From: Halovenus carboxidivorans
GTDB lineage: Archaea > Halobacteriota > Halobacteria > Halobacteriales > Haloarculaceae
Length of the DNA: 64,000 bases
Assembly: GCF_009831575.1 (NCBI RefSeq)
Contig: NZ_WUUT01000001.1
Span: 829,345-893,344, forward strand
Reading direction: 5' to 3'
The notes under the pieces are model-generated. The model was not told where the DNA came from. It did not search any database and saw only the letters and a list, made by a program, of their open reading frames with translations. The position numbers were made by a program, and so were the translations under genes. This document shows, in pieces, positions 16,209 to 26,491 of this stretch; position 1 is the first letter of the stretch, and the number at the start of each line of letters is the position of its first letter.

Positions 16209-17555
16209 TCAGTCCTGTTCGACAGCACCGAGCAACGAGGTCGCCCGCTCCGCGAGCGTCGGCGCGTCGGTGGCCAGCAGTGTCACCAGCGGCTCCCGAC
16301 CGCCGCGGTCGATCACTCCGACCGGGGGGGTCGTCTCCTCGGCGAACGCCTGCCGGACGCCCCACGCCAGAGCCGGTTCCCCGTCGGGGCTGTTCGCCCG
16401 GTCGAACGCGCCGACGGGCCAGCCGAGCGTCTCCAGCGCGGCCTCGATATCGCTCCCGAACCGACAGTCGAGCGCGAACCGGTACTCGGGGTGGGACTCC
16501 CGGGCGGCAAGCAGCGTCTGTGCGACGTGGTCCGACGCGCCGTAGCGGACGTCCCCGCGGACCGCGATGCCGTCGGCCGCCCGGCCGATACGCCCCTCGA
16601 CGGCCGCGCACTCGCCGGGCACCTCGGCGTACGGCGTCGCGCCGGCGACGTTCATCCCCACTTCGGGAACGAGCGCCCCGGCGTCTGCCTCCATTAGCGT
16701 CTCGAGCACGTTACGGACTGCCTCGGCCGTCGGTTCGCGCTCGGCCCGGTCGCGGGCGGCGACCATGTGATGCACCGCGCCCGGCCCCTCCCCCACGTCG
16801 AGGCTGTATCTGACCGCGCGGGCGAGCAGGTCGGTCCCGGTTCTGATCGCCGTTTCGAGGTCGTCGCCGTAGGCGAGTCGGGTCGCGATGGCCGAGGAGA
16901 GCGTACAGCCCGAGCCGTGTGTCGCGGCGGTCTCGACGCGCGGGTGGCTGATCCGCTCGACCCTCTCGTCGGTGACGAACACGTCGACGACCTCCTCGCC
17001 GTCGACGTGGCCGCCCTTGACGAGCGCGGCGTCGACGCCGTCCTCAATTAGCTGTTCGCCCGCCCGAACCGCCGCCTCGGTCGACTCCACCTCGATTCCG
17101 GTGAGCACCTCCGCCTCGTCGGCGTTCGGGGTGAGCAGTGCGGCTTCGCGGGCGAGATCCTCGTACGCCGACTCCGCTCCCTCGTCGAGCAGGCGGTCCC
17201 CGGAGGCGGCGACCATCACCGGATCGACCACCGCGGGAACGGATAGCTCGGTGAGCTTCTCCGTCACCAGTTCGATCACCTCCTCGGTCGCGAGCATCCC
17301 CGTCTTGACGGCTTCGACGGCGAAATCCTCCGCGACGGCCTCGTACTGGGCTTCGATCTCCTCGAGCGGGAGCAGATGCGTGCTCCGGACGCCGCGGGTG
17401 TGCTGGGCTGTGACGCTCGTGATCACGCTGGTCCCGAAGGCACCGCCGGCTTCGATCGTCTTCAGATCCGCCTGAATGCCCGCGCCGCCGCCGGAGTCAC
17501 TCCCTGCAACGGTCAACACGACCGGCGGCTCGACGGGTGCGCGCTGTCGAGTCAT
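16209..17555 (-). CDS. thiD: Bifunctional HMP/HMP-P kinase fused to ThiN (ThiDN)
   Basis: The 448-aa protein joins ThiD and ThiN. The N-terminal ribokinase-like domain (about 10-270) has AGSDSGGGAGIQADLKT and HGSGCTLSSAIA, and phosphorylates hydroxymethylpyrimidine phosphate for thiamine synthesis. The C-terminal domain (about 280-448) resembles ThiN, the archaeal thiamine-phosphate synthase (EVGMNVAGATPYA and FDCRF-like segments). I chose ATG 17555 (MTRQRAP), because the extra nine residues of the longer frame are not family-like. The ThiN fusion is common in archaea that lack ThiE. Confidence 0.93.
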   Translation of the reverse strand: MTRQRAPVEPPVVLTVAGSDSGGGAGIQADLKTIEAGGAFGTSVITSVTAQHTRGVRSTHLLPLEEIEAQYEAVAEDFAVEAVKTGMLATEEVIELVTEKLTELSVPAVVDPVMVAASGDRLLDEGAESAYEDLAREAALLTPNADEAEVLTGIEVESTEAAVRAGEQLIEDGVDAALVKGGHVDGEEVVDVFVTDERVERISHPRVETAATHGSGCTLSSAIATRLAYGDDLETAIRTGTDLLARAVRYSLDVGEGPGAVHHMVAARDRAEREPTAEAVRNVLETLMEADAGALVPEVGMNVAGATPYAEVPGECAAVEGRIGRAADGIAVRGDVRYGASDHVAQTLLAARESHPEYRFALDCRFGSDIEAALETLGWPVGAFDRANSPDGEPALAWGVRQAFAEETTPPVGVIDRGGREPLVTLLATDAPTLAERATSLLGAVEQD

Positions 17556-17597
17556 ACACGGGAGTATCACCGGCGCATACAAATCGGTGATGGATGC

Positions 17598-20078
17598 TCA
17601 CTCGCCGTTCTCCTGCAGGTCGATCCGCTGGATCTGTACTTCGACACCCGGTTGCTCGCTGCTCCCGATCGACTCGTACGGCGCGTCGACTGTCTCTCCG
17701 CTGGACGGCCCGACGTAATCGAACCGCTGGTTGTCGTTCGTGTCCCGGTGGGCGACGATCCGGACGGTCTGTTCGTCCGCCAACTCCCGGTCGACCGGAA
17801 CGACGACGTCGGTGTGCGTGCCGGGTTCGAGATACTCGGTCCTGCCCAGTAGCTCCCCTTCGACGCCGTCTTCGTCGTAGACCGCGACGTACCCGCCCTC
17901 GGAGAGCGACACCTCCTGGACACCGTAGACGTTGTTCTCGTCGGCGGTCACCCCCGTCGCGGAGATCGAGGCGACCGGCGAGGTGAGCAGGATCATGAAG
18001 ATGTACCCGATCGTCACCATCACGGCGGCGTGTTTCGCGCCGTCGCGGAGCGATCCCTCGCCGAGTTGGCCGGCGATAAAGCCCGCGAACGCCGCCTGGA
18101 TCATCGCGCCGTGGAAGAAGACGAGCGAGTACGCCGCCTTGTCGACGCTGCCGAGTTGGTCGAACTGGTTCGACCCGCTCGGGAGTCGGCTCACGCTATC
18201 GCCCGACGGCGCCGGCACGACATCCGGTAGGCTGGGGATGAGCACCTGATTGATCGCGGCGACGATCACCAGGAACACGAAAAAGGAGACGTAGATGACG
18301 ACCAGATAGGTCATCATCTTCTGGCTGCGCTGGCGGCGCAGTTTCACCTCGGCGCGGGCCTGTTCGGCGGCGACCCGGAGCACCGGCCCCATGTCGCCGC
18401 TGGCCCGCATCGCGTTGGTCAACAGCGTGACGACCCGCGCCACGGCGGTCGTCCGGACCCGACGCCCGAGTCTGACGAGTGCGTCGCTGATGTTCGAGCC
18501 GTACTGCACGTCCCGCCAGATCCGCTCGACCTCCGGAGTGAGCACCCCGAGGTCGCTCCCACGGAGCCGCTCGAACCCCTCGACGACGGACATTCCGGCC
18601 TCGTTCAGGCTCGCGAGCCGTTCCAGTAGCTCCGGCATCGCCGCCTCGATGTGGTTCAGCCGTCGCTTGTAATACTCCCGGAATATCGCGTAGCTGACGA
18701 GGACGAACAGCGACGACTGGATCACGATGTCGTCCAGGACCCGGGTCGCGACGCCCTCCGCCTGAAACGCCGTCGGCAACCGCAGTGCCAAGACGACCGT
18801 CGCTATCGGGACCGTGATCCAGAGGATCTTCGTCGGGTTCCAGAGAAACGTCCGCAGGGGATTCCGGAGCCACCGCTTGACTCGACCCAGCCGGTCGTAC
18901 AGCGCGATCATCCGCCAGTTGTCCACCTCGCGGCCGTCGGCGACGCCACCGTCTGGACGAGTGGCCCGACTCGCCGGCAACACGTTCGTCGGCGTCGACG
19001 CGCTGAGGTCGTCCAGAAAACCGGTCCCGCTCCCCCTTGCGATGCCGAGTTCGTCCAGTTTCTGCTGGAGGATCAGCGCGAAGGCGGCGTTACCGAGGGG
19101 GATCATCAGGTAGATCATCAGTTTCAACAGCATCAGCGTATCGGCGATCAACAGCCCGAACACGAGCAGAATCGTGATCAGAAACAGCGTCCCCGCGACG
19201 AGGACGGTCACGTACATCTCCGCAATCGTCGCGAGCAGTTCGAGCACTTCCTCCTGTCGTTCCTCCTGCTCGTCGCGGAACCGCTCGTACTGCTCGCGGA
19301 AAAACGTCGGCAGGTCGCTGCCGCTCTGGAGGATGCTGGTCATGTTCTCCGCGAAGGTCTTGAACTGCTCGCTGGGGGTCCGCCGTGCCATCCGCCGCAG
19401 TGCGCTGATCATGTCCCGTCCGAACAGGTCCATCTCCCGGACGGCGACGTTCATCTCGTTGGCCGCCTCGCCGTAGACCGCCCGGTTGCGGGCCAGCGTT
19501 CGGAGAATCTGCGGGAACTCCATGCCGCCCCGAGAGAGCGCGTACATGAAGGCGGTCGTCCGCGGTAGCCCCTCCTCGATACCTTGGGATCTGACCGACG
19601 CGGTGCTCGCCGGCAGTTGCCACCTGAAGACGTACGACAGCGCTGCGGTGACGACTCCGAGTCCGAACCCGCCGACGACCAACACGAGCCAGCGGGTCTG
19701 CGAACTGATGACGAACACGTAGTCCTCGGTCACGCCGAGCGGTTGTGTGATCGTGTCTGGCAGACCGGCAAGCGTCCGCACCAGCGGCTGGAAGACGGCG
19801 AGCACGAACGCGAGCAGGTAGCCGCCGAGAATCGTTCCGGCCAGAAACGCCATACAGACGAACAACAGCGTCTTGGCGGCGTAGGTCCGGTAGGTGTTCG
19901 TCGTGTAGGCGGCTTCGAGCCGTCGCTTCCGGCGCTGGCTCTCCGAGACGAACCGGCCGAACACCACCCGGCTGATCCGGTTGAGCGTCTTCTCCACGCG
20001 CGGGCTGAACTTCCCGAGCGCCCAGAGCACGACCAAGGCGACTCCGAGCACACTCGGGAGCGGCCAGAGCGGAATCAT
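17598..20078 (-). CDS. Type IV pilus/T2SS F-family membrane protein with C-terminal DUF7282 domain
   Basis: The 826-aa protein has two T2SSF (TadC/PilC) modules with paired transmembrane segments, the first near residues 160-360 and the second near 480-640. A conserved cytoplasmic motif appears as RGGMEFPQILRTLARNRAVY. This is the archaeal pilus platform protein that works with the adjacent secretion ATPase. After the last membrane segment, residues about 710-826 form a DUF7282-like domain (EYLEPGTHTDV and HRDTNDNQRFDYV) homologous to the repeats in the protein at 8345. The start overlaps the ATPase stop by 4 nt (ATGA). Usual family members lack this domain. Confidence 0.9.
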   Translation of the reverse strand: MIPLWPLPSVLGVALVVLWALGKFSPRVEKTLNRISRVVFGRFVSESQRRKRRLEAAYTTNTYRTYAAKTLLFVCMAFLAGTILGGYLLAFVLAVFQPLVRTLAGLPDTITQPLGVTEDYVFVISSQTRWLVLVVGGFGLGVVTAALSYVFRWQLPASTASVRSQGIEEGLPRTTAFMYALSRGGMEFPQILRTLARNRAVYGEAANEMNVAVREMDLFGRDMISALRRMARRTPSEQFKTFAENMTSILQSGSDLPTFFREQYERFRDEQEERQEEVLELLATIAEMYVTVLVAGTLFLITILLVFGLLIADTLMLLKLMIYLMIPLGNAAFALILQQKLDELGIARGSGTGFLDDLSASTPTNVLPASRATRPDGGVADGREVDNWRMIALYDRLGRVKRWLRNPLRTFLWNPTKILWITVPIATVVLALRLPTAFQAEGVATRVLDDIVIQSSLFVLVSYAIFREYYKRRLNHIEAAMPELLERLASLNEAGMSVVEGFERLRGSDLGVLTPEVERIWRDVQYGSNISDALVRLGRRVRTTAVARVVTLLTNAMRASGDMGPVLRVAAEQARAEVKLRRQRSQKMMTYLVVIYVSFFVFLVIVAAINQVLIPSLPDVVPAPSGDSVSRLPSGSNQFDQLGSVDKAAYSLVFFHGAMIQAAFAGFIAGQLGEGSLRDGAKHAAVMVTIGYIFMILLTSPVASISATGVTADENNVYGVQEVSLSEGGYVAVYDEDGVEGELLGRTEYLEPGTHTDVVVPVDRELADEQTVRIVAHRDTNDNQRFDYVGPSSGETVDAPYESIGSSEQPGVEVQIQRIDLQENGE

Positions 20079-21718
20079 GCCTCGTCGAGTTCGACGCCCC
20101 GGTTCTCGATTCGGCGCATCACTTCCTCGGCGTCGGCGTAGTACTTGTTGACCATCGCGGTGAACCGCCGGTAGTCGCTGACGCCGTTGTCCTGCAGATA
20201 CTTCAGGAACCGCCGTCGGTTCCGTAGTTCTTCGAGCAGTTCGGACTGGCTCCAGCCCCGTTCCTCCCGGATCTCGCTCAACAGTTCGGAGTTGTTCTCC
20301 GAGAACGCATCGGCCGTCGAGTCCCACGAGTAGGTGTTCGAGTAGTCCAGTTCGCCGGTCCGCTGGTCGATCCCTTCGATTTCGGCGATGGTCTTGGCGC
20401 GTCGAACGCGCTCGTCGCCGGTCCGACCGAGCACCTGCACCCAGAGGATATCCAGCGAGGTGACCATCGGCCGCGGCACGTTGATCGGCTCGTTTTCGAG
20501 TCGGTTGATTACCGTCTGCACCGAGTCGGCGTGCATCGTCGAGAAGGTCGTGTGGCCGGTGTTCATCGCCTGGAACAGCGTGATCGCCTCCTCGCCCCGG
20601 ACCTCGCCGACGATGATGTACTCCGGCCGGTGCCGCAGCGCCGACCGCAGCAGGTCGTACATCGTGATGTCGGCATCACCCATCCGCTCGCGGGTCACCG
20701 AGGACAGCCAGTTGTCGTGATACAGCGACAGCTCCCGGGTGTCCTCGATTGTCAACACCTTCGACCGCGGCGGGATGAACATCGAGACGGCGTTCATCGA
20801 GGTGGTCTTGCCCGCCGCGGTCCCGCCCGCGAAGATCATCGAGCGGTTGTTCTCGATTGCCAGCCAGATGTACGCGAGCATCTCCCGGCTGACAGTGCCG
20901 AACTCCAGCAGATCGATCGGGGTGAACGGCTCCTCGGCGTACTTCCGGATCGTAAACGCCGATCCCTTCGGCGTCACCTCCTCGCCGAGCGCGAGTTCGA
21001 TACGGGAGCCGTCCGGCAGCGTCGTCGAGACGACGGGATCGGAGACCGAGACGTGCCGTCCCGACCGCTGTGCGAGCTGGATGACGAAATCGGAGAGTTC
21101 GTCGTCCCGGTAGACGATGTTCGTCTCGATGTCGGTGTACTCGTCGTGATAGACGAACACCGGGAGGGCCGGCCCGTCACAGGAGATGTCCTCGATGTGG
21201 GGGTCGTGCATCAGCGGATCGAGCCGACCGTACCCCTGGAAGGCCCGGTAGAGGTAGTAAAACAGCCGGTAAAACGTCTCGTCGGGCACGTCGACGCCGT
21301 ACTCTTCGAGGCGGTCGATCAACTCCTCGCGGAGGGCGTGTTCGGGCGTGTCCGCGACCTCCTCGCGGTACAGCAGCGGGCCGCGGATGTCCTCGAACAG
21401 GCGGTCGAGCAGTTCCTGCTCGAACTCCGTCAGTTCCGGTTCGACGACGTAGTAACGGTGTTCCGTCTCTTCGGGGTAGTAGTTGATCGAGACGAACGCG
21501 AAGGGGGCGTTGACCCAGTACCGCTCGACCTCCTCGTGGCCGTCGAGGCCGTCGAAGGTGACGAGTCTACCGTGACGCTCGGGATCGTAATCCGTCGGCG
21601 ACACCGTCGACCCGGCCAGCGCCCGGGCGGTCCGCGTGAGCCATCCCGTGATCCCTCCGGCGCTCTCGGCCCTGCCTTCGAGCGCCTGCTCCCGTTCGGC
21701 TGACTCATCCTTTGCCAT
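20075..21718 (-). CDS. Type II/IV secretion system ATPase (archaeal pilus)
   Basis: The 547-aa secretion ATPase has Walker [17 protein letters not shown], an Asp box, Walker [21 protein letters not shown] and the HADSVQT His-box region. It powers assembly of type IV pilus-like structures with the platform protein encoded immediately downstream. The N-terminal region (about 1-150) is acidic and family-typical. A TATA-like TTTAAGTA on the minus strand lies near 21779-21787 and a G-rich GGGGGAAC precedes the ATG, so this mRNA may have a short leader. No pilin gene is recognised next to it. Confidence 0.94.
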   Translation of the reverse strand: MAKDESAEREQALEGRAESAGGITGWLTRTARALAGSTVSPTDYDPERHGRLVTFDGLDGHEEVERYWVNAPFAFVSINYYPEETEHRYYVVEPELTEFEQELLDRLFEDIRGPLLYREEVADTPEHALREELIDRLEEYGVDVPDETFYRLFYYLYRAFQGYGRLDPLMHDPHIEDISCDGPALPVFVYHDEYTDIETNIVYRDDELSDFVIQLAQRSGRHVSVSDPVVSTTLPDGSRIELALGEEVTPKGSAFTIRKYAEEPFTPIDLLEFGTVSREMLAYIWLAIENNRSMIFAGGTAAGKTTSMNAVSMFIPPRSKVLTIEDTRELSLYHDNWLSSVTRERMGDADITMYDLLRSALRHRPEYIIVGEVRGEEAITLFQAMNTGHTTFSTMHADSVQTVINRLENEPINVPRPMVTSLDILWVQVLGRTGDERVRRAKTIAEIEGIDQRTGELDYSNTYSWDSTADAFSENNSELLSEIREERGWSQSELLEELRNRRRFLKYLQDNGVSDYRRFTAMVNKYYADAEEVMRRIENRGVELDEA

Positions 21719-21802
21719 TGTTTGTTCCCCCGAACCGGCCGACGACCCAGTTGATATGATCGCTTACTGGGCCAGCTACTTAAATGGCACCCGGTGTGAC
21801 GG

Positions 21803-22327
21803 TCAGGCCGACTGCGCGGTGGCGTCGTCGCTTCGCTCGATGCGTTCGGTCCGCAGCAGGATGACCCCCAGCACGACCTGCAGGACGACCCCGACCGGGA
21901 CCGTCGTCCCGAGGTGGTTCCGGACGAGCAGGACGCATGCCCCGCCAAGCAGGACCGCGCTGGCGACCAGCAGACCGCCGAGGATCTTGACGGGGTCGAC
22001 CGTCAGTGACTGGATCCGTTCTTCGGCGACGTAGTACGCGACGCTGAGTCCGAGGGCGACTCCGAACACTCCCGTTCCGGCGAGCCACAGGTAGGTGGCG
22101 TACGTTTCGCCGGTGTAAACGGAGAACTCGAGAAACCCCCAGACCCACAGGGGCCGCTCGCCGGGGATATTCAGCCCCGGCGTGAACAGCAGGTTGATCG
22201 CGTGAAACCAGAAGAAATAGCCCGTGGCTTCCCCGCGGGCGATCCAGGTCACCGCCCACGGAGCCAGCCCGCAGAGCCACGTCGAAAGCACCGCGAGTTC
22301 ACCCGCGTACTCGGAACGAACCCACAT
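21803..22327 (-). CDS. Small polytopic membrane protein
   Basis: The 174-aa protein has about four to five hydrophobic segments (for example ELAVLSTWLCGLAPWAVTWI and ILGGLLVASAVLLGGACVLL). It starts MWVRSEYAGE, and the open frame upstream is not protein-like. I see no catalytic motif. It resembles uncharacterised haloarchaeal membrane proteins. It lies upstream of the pilus ATPase on the same strand (84-nt gap), but a functional link is unsupported. Confidence 0.78.
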   Translation of the reverse strand: MWVRSEYAGELAVLSTWLCGLAPWAVTWIARGEATGYFFWFHAINLLFTPGLNIPGERPLWVWGFLEFSVYTGETYATYLWLAGTGVFGVALGLSVAYYVAEERIQSLTVDPVKILGGLLVASAVLLGGACVLLVRNHLGTTVPVGVVLQVVLGVILLRTERIERSDDATAQSA

Positions 22328-22365
22328 ACTCCCTGGGGGGAGCGCTCGTGGGTAAAAACTGTCGG

Positions 22366-23127
22366 CTACAGGTTGCTCCTGATGTACTCGGCGATGTCGT
22401 CGACGACCGACCGATCGTACGTCCAAAAGCCCTCCCACTTCGCGTCTCCGCTTTCGATGGCGAGCAAAGCGGCGCTTCGCTCGCCCGGTCGGTCCGGCGG
22501 CGGCCGGTAGACGACGAACCACGAGTGCTCGAAGTCTCTCGTCCGCCCGTAGTGGGCGGTCACGTCGAGTTCGTCTGTCGGTCGCCAGTCCGGCTTCCCG
22601 TAGACGTGTACGTCGACGTCGGTGTCCGACACCTTCCGGTAGGTGCGCCGCGTCCCGCGTTCGTCTTTGATCCGCGAGAGGCTCTGGAACGACGACCGCA
22701 GGACGCCGTCTCCGACCTCGTACGCCCGGCGCTCGATGTGCCGCGAGATGAGAATCAACAGCAGTTTCTCCGTGTTCGACTCGGGGTAGCCGCGCAGCGA
22801 AAACCGGATGTCGGTCAGCGCGTCGATTACGTCCGGGACGTTCGTTTCGTCGAGGCTCCGCGTCCCGGTCGTGTACAGATCCGAGTTAACCATCAAAATC
22901 GCGTCGTGCAGGGCGTCGAGCGACGACTCCGCGATAACGTCTCCGTCCTTCAGCAGGAGTACCGTATTCTCCGGGTACGTCCCGTCGACTGTCTCTCTGA
23001 CATCGACGGTCTGCTCGGCGAACAGGTTCTCGACCATCCGCTGGAACGGCTCCGGCTGTGTCCGATTCGTGACGACGAGTTTGTAACCGCCATCGTCCGG
23101 AACCGACAGAAACCTGTCCAGGCCCAT
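22366..23127 (-). CDS. DICT-domain sensor protein
   Basis: The 253-aa protein fits the DICT sensory domain family, whose members are found with two-component proteins and diguanylate cyclases. Conserved-looking segments include VNSDLYTTGTRSL and LLLILISRHIERRAYE in the middle, and FEHSWFVVYRPPPDRPGERS near the end. There is no kinase or DNA-binding domain, so it probably acts through partner proteins. The 199-nt gap to phoU is AT-rich and contains no gene. Confidence 0.8.
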   Translation of the reverse strand: MGLDRFLSVPDDGGYKLVVTNRTQPEPFQRMVENLFAEQTVDVRETVDGTYPENTVLLLKDGDVIAESSLDALHDAILMVNSDLYTTGTRSLDETNVPDVIDALTDIRFSLRGYPESNTEKLLLILISRHIERRAYEVGDGVLRSSFQSLSRIKDERGTRRTYRKVSDTDVDVHVYGKPDWRPTDELDVTAHYGRTRDFEHSWFVVYRPPPDRPGERSAALLAIESGDAKWEGFWTYDRSVVDDIAEYIRSNL

Positions 23128-23326
23128 GTGATGGCTGGCCGTACACCACCGAGGAATTTGAATCTGGTGTTGGTTATCATCGCTAATGTTTGCGGTTCAC
23201 CCTAATTTACATGAAATTCTCGGCCACGTCGTGAAGTTACACGTGTTAACTAGAAATGCCGTTTCAATTGCAGAAAATTCGGTACCGCTCTGTTGTTTCT
23301 GACACGTGGTCCTTCGCCGCCCGGGA

Positions 23327-24001
23327 TCAGTACAGGAGTTCGTCGTCGGATTCGACCATGTACAGCGTCCGTGCGGCGATGTTGACCGCGTGGTCGCCCA
23401 CTCGTTCGAGGTCCCGGATCGTCAACAGCAGCCGATACACGTCCTGCATCGTCTCTTGAATCTGCTCTTCGGCGGTGATATCCTGCCGTTCGATCAGGTC
23501 GCGCACGACCAGTTCGGAGGCCTCCTCACAGAGCTCGTCGATTTCGTCGTCCCGGTCGGCAATTTCGATGCAGGCCTCGGCGTCTTCTGTGTCGTACGCC
23601 TCCATCGCGTCTTCGACCATCTCGATGGTCTTCGAGCCGATGGCCTGGATGTCGACCTCGGGGAAGGTGTCTTTCTGCGCGTCCAGGGAGTAATCGCCGA
23701 GATTCGTCGCCAGGTCCGCGATCCGCTCCAGATCGGTGATGATCTTGAACGACGCCGCGATGAATCGGAGGTCGCCGGCGACGGGCTGCTGGAGCGCGAT
23801 CAGGTCGATACACTCCTGTTCGAGTTCGAGATACATCTCGTTGATCTCGTGGTCGCCCTCGATCACCTCCCACGCGAGGTCCTCGTCTTTGTCCTGCAAC
23901 GCATCGAGGCCCATCTGCAGGCGCTCGATGACGAGTTCGCTCATATAGAGGATATCGTCGGATAGTTTCTCCAGGCGTTGTTGGTAACCGTCTCTGGGCA
24001 T
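23327..24001 (-). CDS. phoU: Phosphate-signalling protein PhoU
   Basis: The 224-aa protein consists of two three-helix PhoU repeats, each with the acidic metal-binding pattern: DLRFIAASFKIITDLERIAD in the first and LLLTIRDLERVGDHAVNIA in the second. PhoU restrains high-affinity phosphate uptake and signals phosphate status. Pst transporter genes are not adjacent in this window. The assignment is secure. Confidence 0.94.
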   Translation of the reverse strand: MPRDGYQQRLEKLSDDILYMSELVIERLQMGLDALQDKDEDLAWEVIEGDHEINEMYLELEQECIDLIALQQPVAGDLRFIAASFKIITDLERIADLATNLGDYSLDAQKDTFPEVDIQAIGSKTIEMVEDAMEAYDTEDAEACIEIADRDDEIDELCEEASELVVRDLIERQDITAEEQIQETMQDVYRLLLTIRDLERVGDHAVNIAARTLYMVESDDELLY

Positions 24002-24140
24002 ACTCCCACCATGACACTCCCTGGGTTAGTAGCTTGTGTGTGCCCTGACGGCGCTGCGCTCGTCGCCGGATCCATCGCCGAGTTTCTCGGTTATCGCCGT
24101 CCTCGACAAATTTATACTGTTCCCGTCTGAAATAATCTCT

Positions 24141-24632
24141 GTGGCGGACGACGACGTCTCAGTTCTGACCGCTGCTGCGGTGTTTCTCGGTGCGGCGGTA
24201 CTCGTCGGAGCCCCGGTGACGGCTCTCGCGCTCGGACTCGTCGGGGCCGTTCTGGACGCGGTCGGCGTGTCGATCACGCTGGGAACCGGGATCGTCGATA
24301 CTCTCGCCGCACTCACCATCGCTGTCGCCGTGCTGTGGCTCTGGCTGCAGATCTCCTACGAGGCCGCCCAGCTACAGGTGTACGGTACCGCGGCCCTCTC
24401 CCGCGGGCCGCGCTGGGCTGTTCTCGTCCGTCATCTCCTGCTGTCCGGGGCGGTCCTGGCTGTGCTCGTCTCCGTCGCGATTCTGGGCGTGTCGGGTGCG
24501 CTGGTGTTGGTCTCCGGGCCGTCAGTTGCGGCGCTGCCCGGCCTCGCGCTCGCAGCCGCCACGGTCGCCGTGCTCGTTCGCGCTGGCCGAGCCTTTCGTG
24601 ACAGACTGGGAGACGGCAGTCACTCCGGGTAA
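24141..24632 (+). CDS. Small integral membrane protein
   Basis: The 163-aa protein is almost entirely hydrophobic, with four or five transmembrane segments, and ends DRLGDGSHSG. I chose GTG at 24141 because a TATA-like box (AATTTATAC, about 24109-24117) lies about 25 nt upstream, which gives a leaderless start. An ATG at 24036 would place that promoter inside the gene. No family is recognised. It abuts the convergent SRPBCC gene with no intergenic base between stops. Confidence 0.68.
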   Translation: MADDDVSVLTAAAVFLGAAVLVGAPVTALALGLVGAVLDAVGVSITLGTGIVDTLAALTIAVAVLWLWLQISYEAAQLQVYGTAALSRGPRWAVLVRHLLLSGAVLAVLVSVAILGVSGALVLVSGPSVAALPGLALAAATVAVLVRAGRAFRDRLGDGSHSG

Positions 24633-25115
24633 TTACCCCTCCAGTAGCTCCTTCGTCCGCCGGTGACGGTATCGGAAGAACGGCTCGAAGCCGACGACGC
24701 CGAAGGGGCCGGCCGCCTGCCCGAGCGGTCCGAACGGAAACTCGTAGCGAACGCGGTCGCGGACGACCGTCTCCCCGTCGTCAGCGTAGAACATGTGCGT
24801 GTGTTCCCACTCCGGAAACGGTCCCTCCGCCATCTCGTCGACGAAGTAGGCGGTCCCGCCCGAGTGTTCGCGTTCGGTAATCTTCGAGACCCAGTCCTGT
24901 CGGGGGCCGACGTTCAGCGGCCGGACCGACGAGCGAATCTCCGATCCGGCGTCGAGCACGTCCGGATTCGGCCTGCCGTCGGGACCGGTCACCGACTCGA
25001 TTTCGAGGTTCATCCAGCCGGGTGTCAGCGCGACCAGTCCGGACTCCGTCGAGTGAAACTCCCAGACTTCCTCGAAGGGTGCGGCGACCCGAACGGACCG
25101 TTCGTACGTAGCCAT
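24633..25115 (-). CDS. SRPBCC-family protein
   Basis: The 160-aa protein has the START/Bet v1-like fold pattern of polyketide cyclase-like SRPBCC proteins: YERSVRVAAPFEEVWEFHST at the N-terminus, then alternating strands and a C-terminal helix ending YRHRRTKELLEG. The fold binds hydrophobic ligands. The ligand is unknown. Its stop codon directly adjoins that of the convergent membrane protein gene. Confidence 0.88.
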   Translation of the reverse strand: MATYERSVRVAAPFEEVWEFHSTESGLVALTPGWMNLEIESVTGPDGRPNPDVLDAGSEIRSSVRPLNVGPRQDWVSKITEREHSGGTAYFVDEMAEGPFPEWEHTHMFYADDGETVVRDRVRYEFPFGPLGQAAGPFGVVGFEPFFRYRHRRTKELLEG

Positions 25116-25154
25116 ACAGACCCCTGGGCATCCGGGGAGAAAACGGTGTGGTTG

Positions 25155-26411
25155 TCAGGGCCAGATGCCGCCTTCCTCGGCCGCCCGGACGACGCGCTCG
25201 AGCGCGACCGTGTACATGGCCACGCGCAGCGTCGGCACGTCCAGACGCTCGTAGGCGTCGACCATCGAGTCGAACGCGTCGGTGATGTACCGTTCGAGTT
25301 CGTCGTTGACGCGCTGTTCGGTCCAGGGGAACCGCTGGCGGTTCTGTACCCACTCGAAGTACGAGACGGTGACGCCGCCGGCGTTCGCGAGGATATCGGG
25401 AATCACGTAGACGTCCCGTTCGGCCAGCACGTCGTCGGCGTCGGGAGTTAGCGGCCCGTTAGCGGCCTCGGCGATCAGGTCCGCGCTGACGGCCTCGGCC
25501 AGTTCGGCGTCGATGGCGTTTTCGAGCGCGGCGGGGACCAGCACGTCCACGTCGGCGGTCAACAACTCCTCGTTCGTCCATTCCTCGGTCGCACCGTCGA
25601 ACCCGCTCAGCGATCCGGTCTCGGCCTTGTATTCCTTTGCCGCCTCGACATCGAGGCCGTCGCCGTCGTATATCGCACCGCTGGAGTCCGAGGCCGCGAC
25701 GATATCCGCGCCGAGGTCGTCGAGCAGGCGCGCCGCAATCGACCCGGCGTTTCCGAAGCCCTGCACGGCGACGGTCGCGTCGGTCACGTCCCAGCCGAAG
25801 TGGTCGAAGGCCTCGCGCACGACGAGCATCACGGACCGGCCGGTCGCCTCGACGCGGCCCTGACTCCCCCCGCTCTCGATTCCTTTTCCGGTGACAACGC
25901 CTGGCTCGGTCGTCCCCTCGAGCGTTTCGTAGGTGTCCTTGAACCAGTTCATCTCCCGCTGGCCGGTGTTGACATCCGGGGCGGGGATATCGCGGTCCTC
26001 CCCGACAAGCGGCCGCAGTTCCTCGGCGTACGCACGGGTGAGCCGTTCCAGTTCGGCCTCGGAGTACTCGGCCGGGTCGACCCTGATCCCCCCTTTTCCA
26101 CCGCCGTACGGGACGTTCACGGCCGCGCACTTGTAGACCATCCAGCCCGACAGCGCCTTCACCTCGGCCCGGTTCACCCCCGGGTGGTACCGGATTCCCC
26201 CCTTGTACGGCCCGCGGTCGCCGTTGAACTGCGACCGATACGCCTCGAACAGTTCGATCGATCCGTCGTCCATCTCGACTGAGAGGTTCAACTCGAGAAC
26301 CCGCTCGGGGTTGCTCAGTCGTTCGAGCACGTCCTCCCCGAGGTCGATGGCCGCGCCCGCTTCCCGCACCTGCTCCTGTAAACTCTCGAATGGGTCCGCT
26401 TCGCCGGTCAT
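25155..26411 (-). CDS. gdhB: Glu/Leu/Phe/Val dehydrogenase (glutamate dehydrogenase)
   Basis: The 418-aa protein has the catalytic region [11 protein letters not shown] with its lysine, the substrate lysine in [12 protein letters not shown], and the nucleotide-binding [10 protein letters not shown]. It interconverts glutamate with 2-oxoglutarate and ammonia. I used ATG 26411, giving [12 protein letters not shown]; the open frame continues upstream without similarity. The coenzyme preference cannot be read with confidence. The CoA-ester lyase gene lies 80 nt upstream on the same strand. Confidence 0.95.
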   Translation of the reverse strand: MTGEADPFESLQEQVREAGAAIDLGEDVLERLSNPERVLELNLSVEMDDGSIELFEAYRSQFNGDRGPYKGGIRYHPGVNRAEVKALSGWMVYKCAAVNVPYGGGKGGIRVDPAEYSEAELERLTRAYAEELRPLVGEDRDIPAPDVNTGQREMNWFKDTYETLEGTTEPGVVTGKGIESGGSQGRVEATGRSVMLVVREAFDHFGWDVTDATVAVQGFGNAGSIAARLLDDLGADIVAASDSSGAIYDGDGLDVEAAKEYKAETGSLSGFDGATEEWTNEELLTADVDVLVPAALENAIDAELAEAVSADLIAEAANGPLTPDADDVLAERDVYVIPDILANAGGVTVSYFEWVQNRQRFPWTEQRVNDELERYITDAFDSMVDAYERLDVPTLRVAMYTVALERVVRAAEEGGIWP

Positions 26412-26491
26412 GCTTACCCAGTCGCTCACGACGTGCAAAAGGTTGACGACCAACGAATAGTCGGAAAGTGCGCTTCTGGATCGACGACTGG

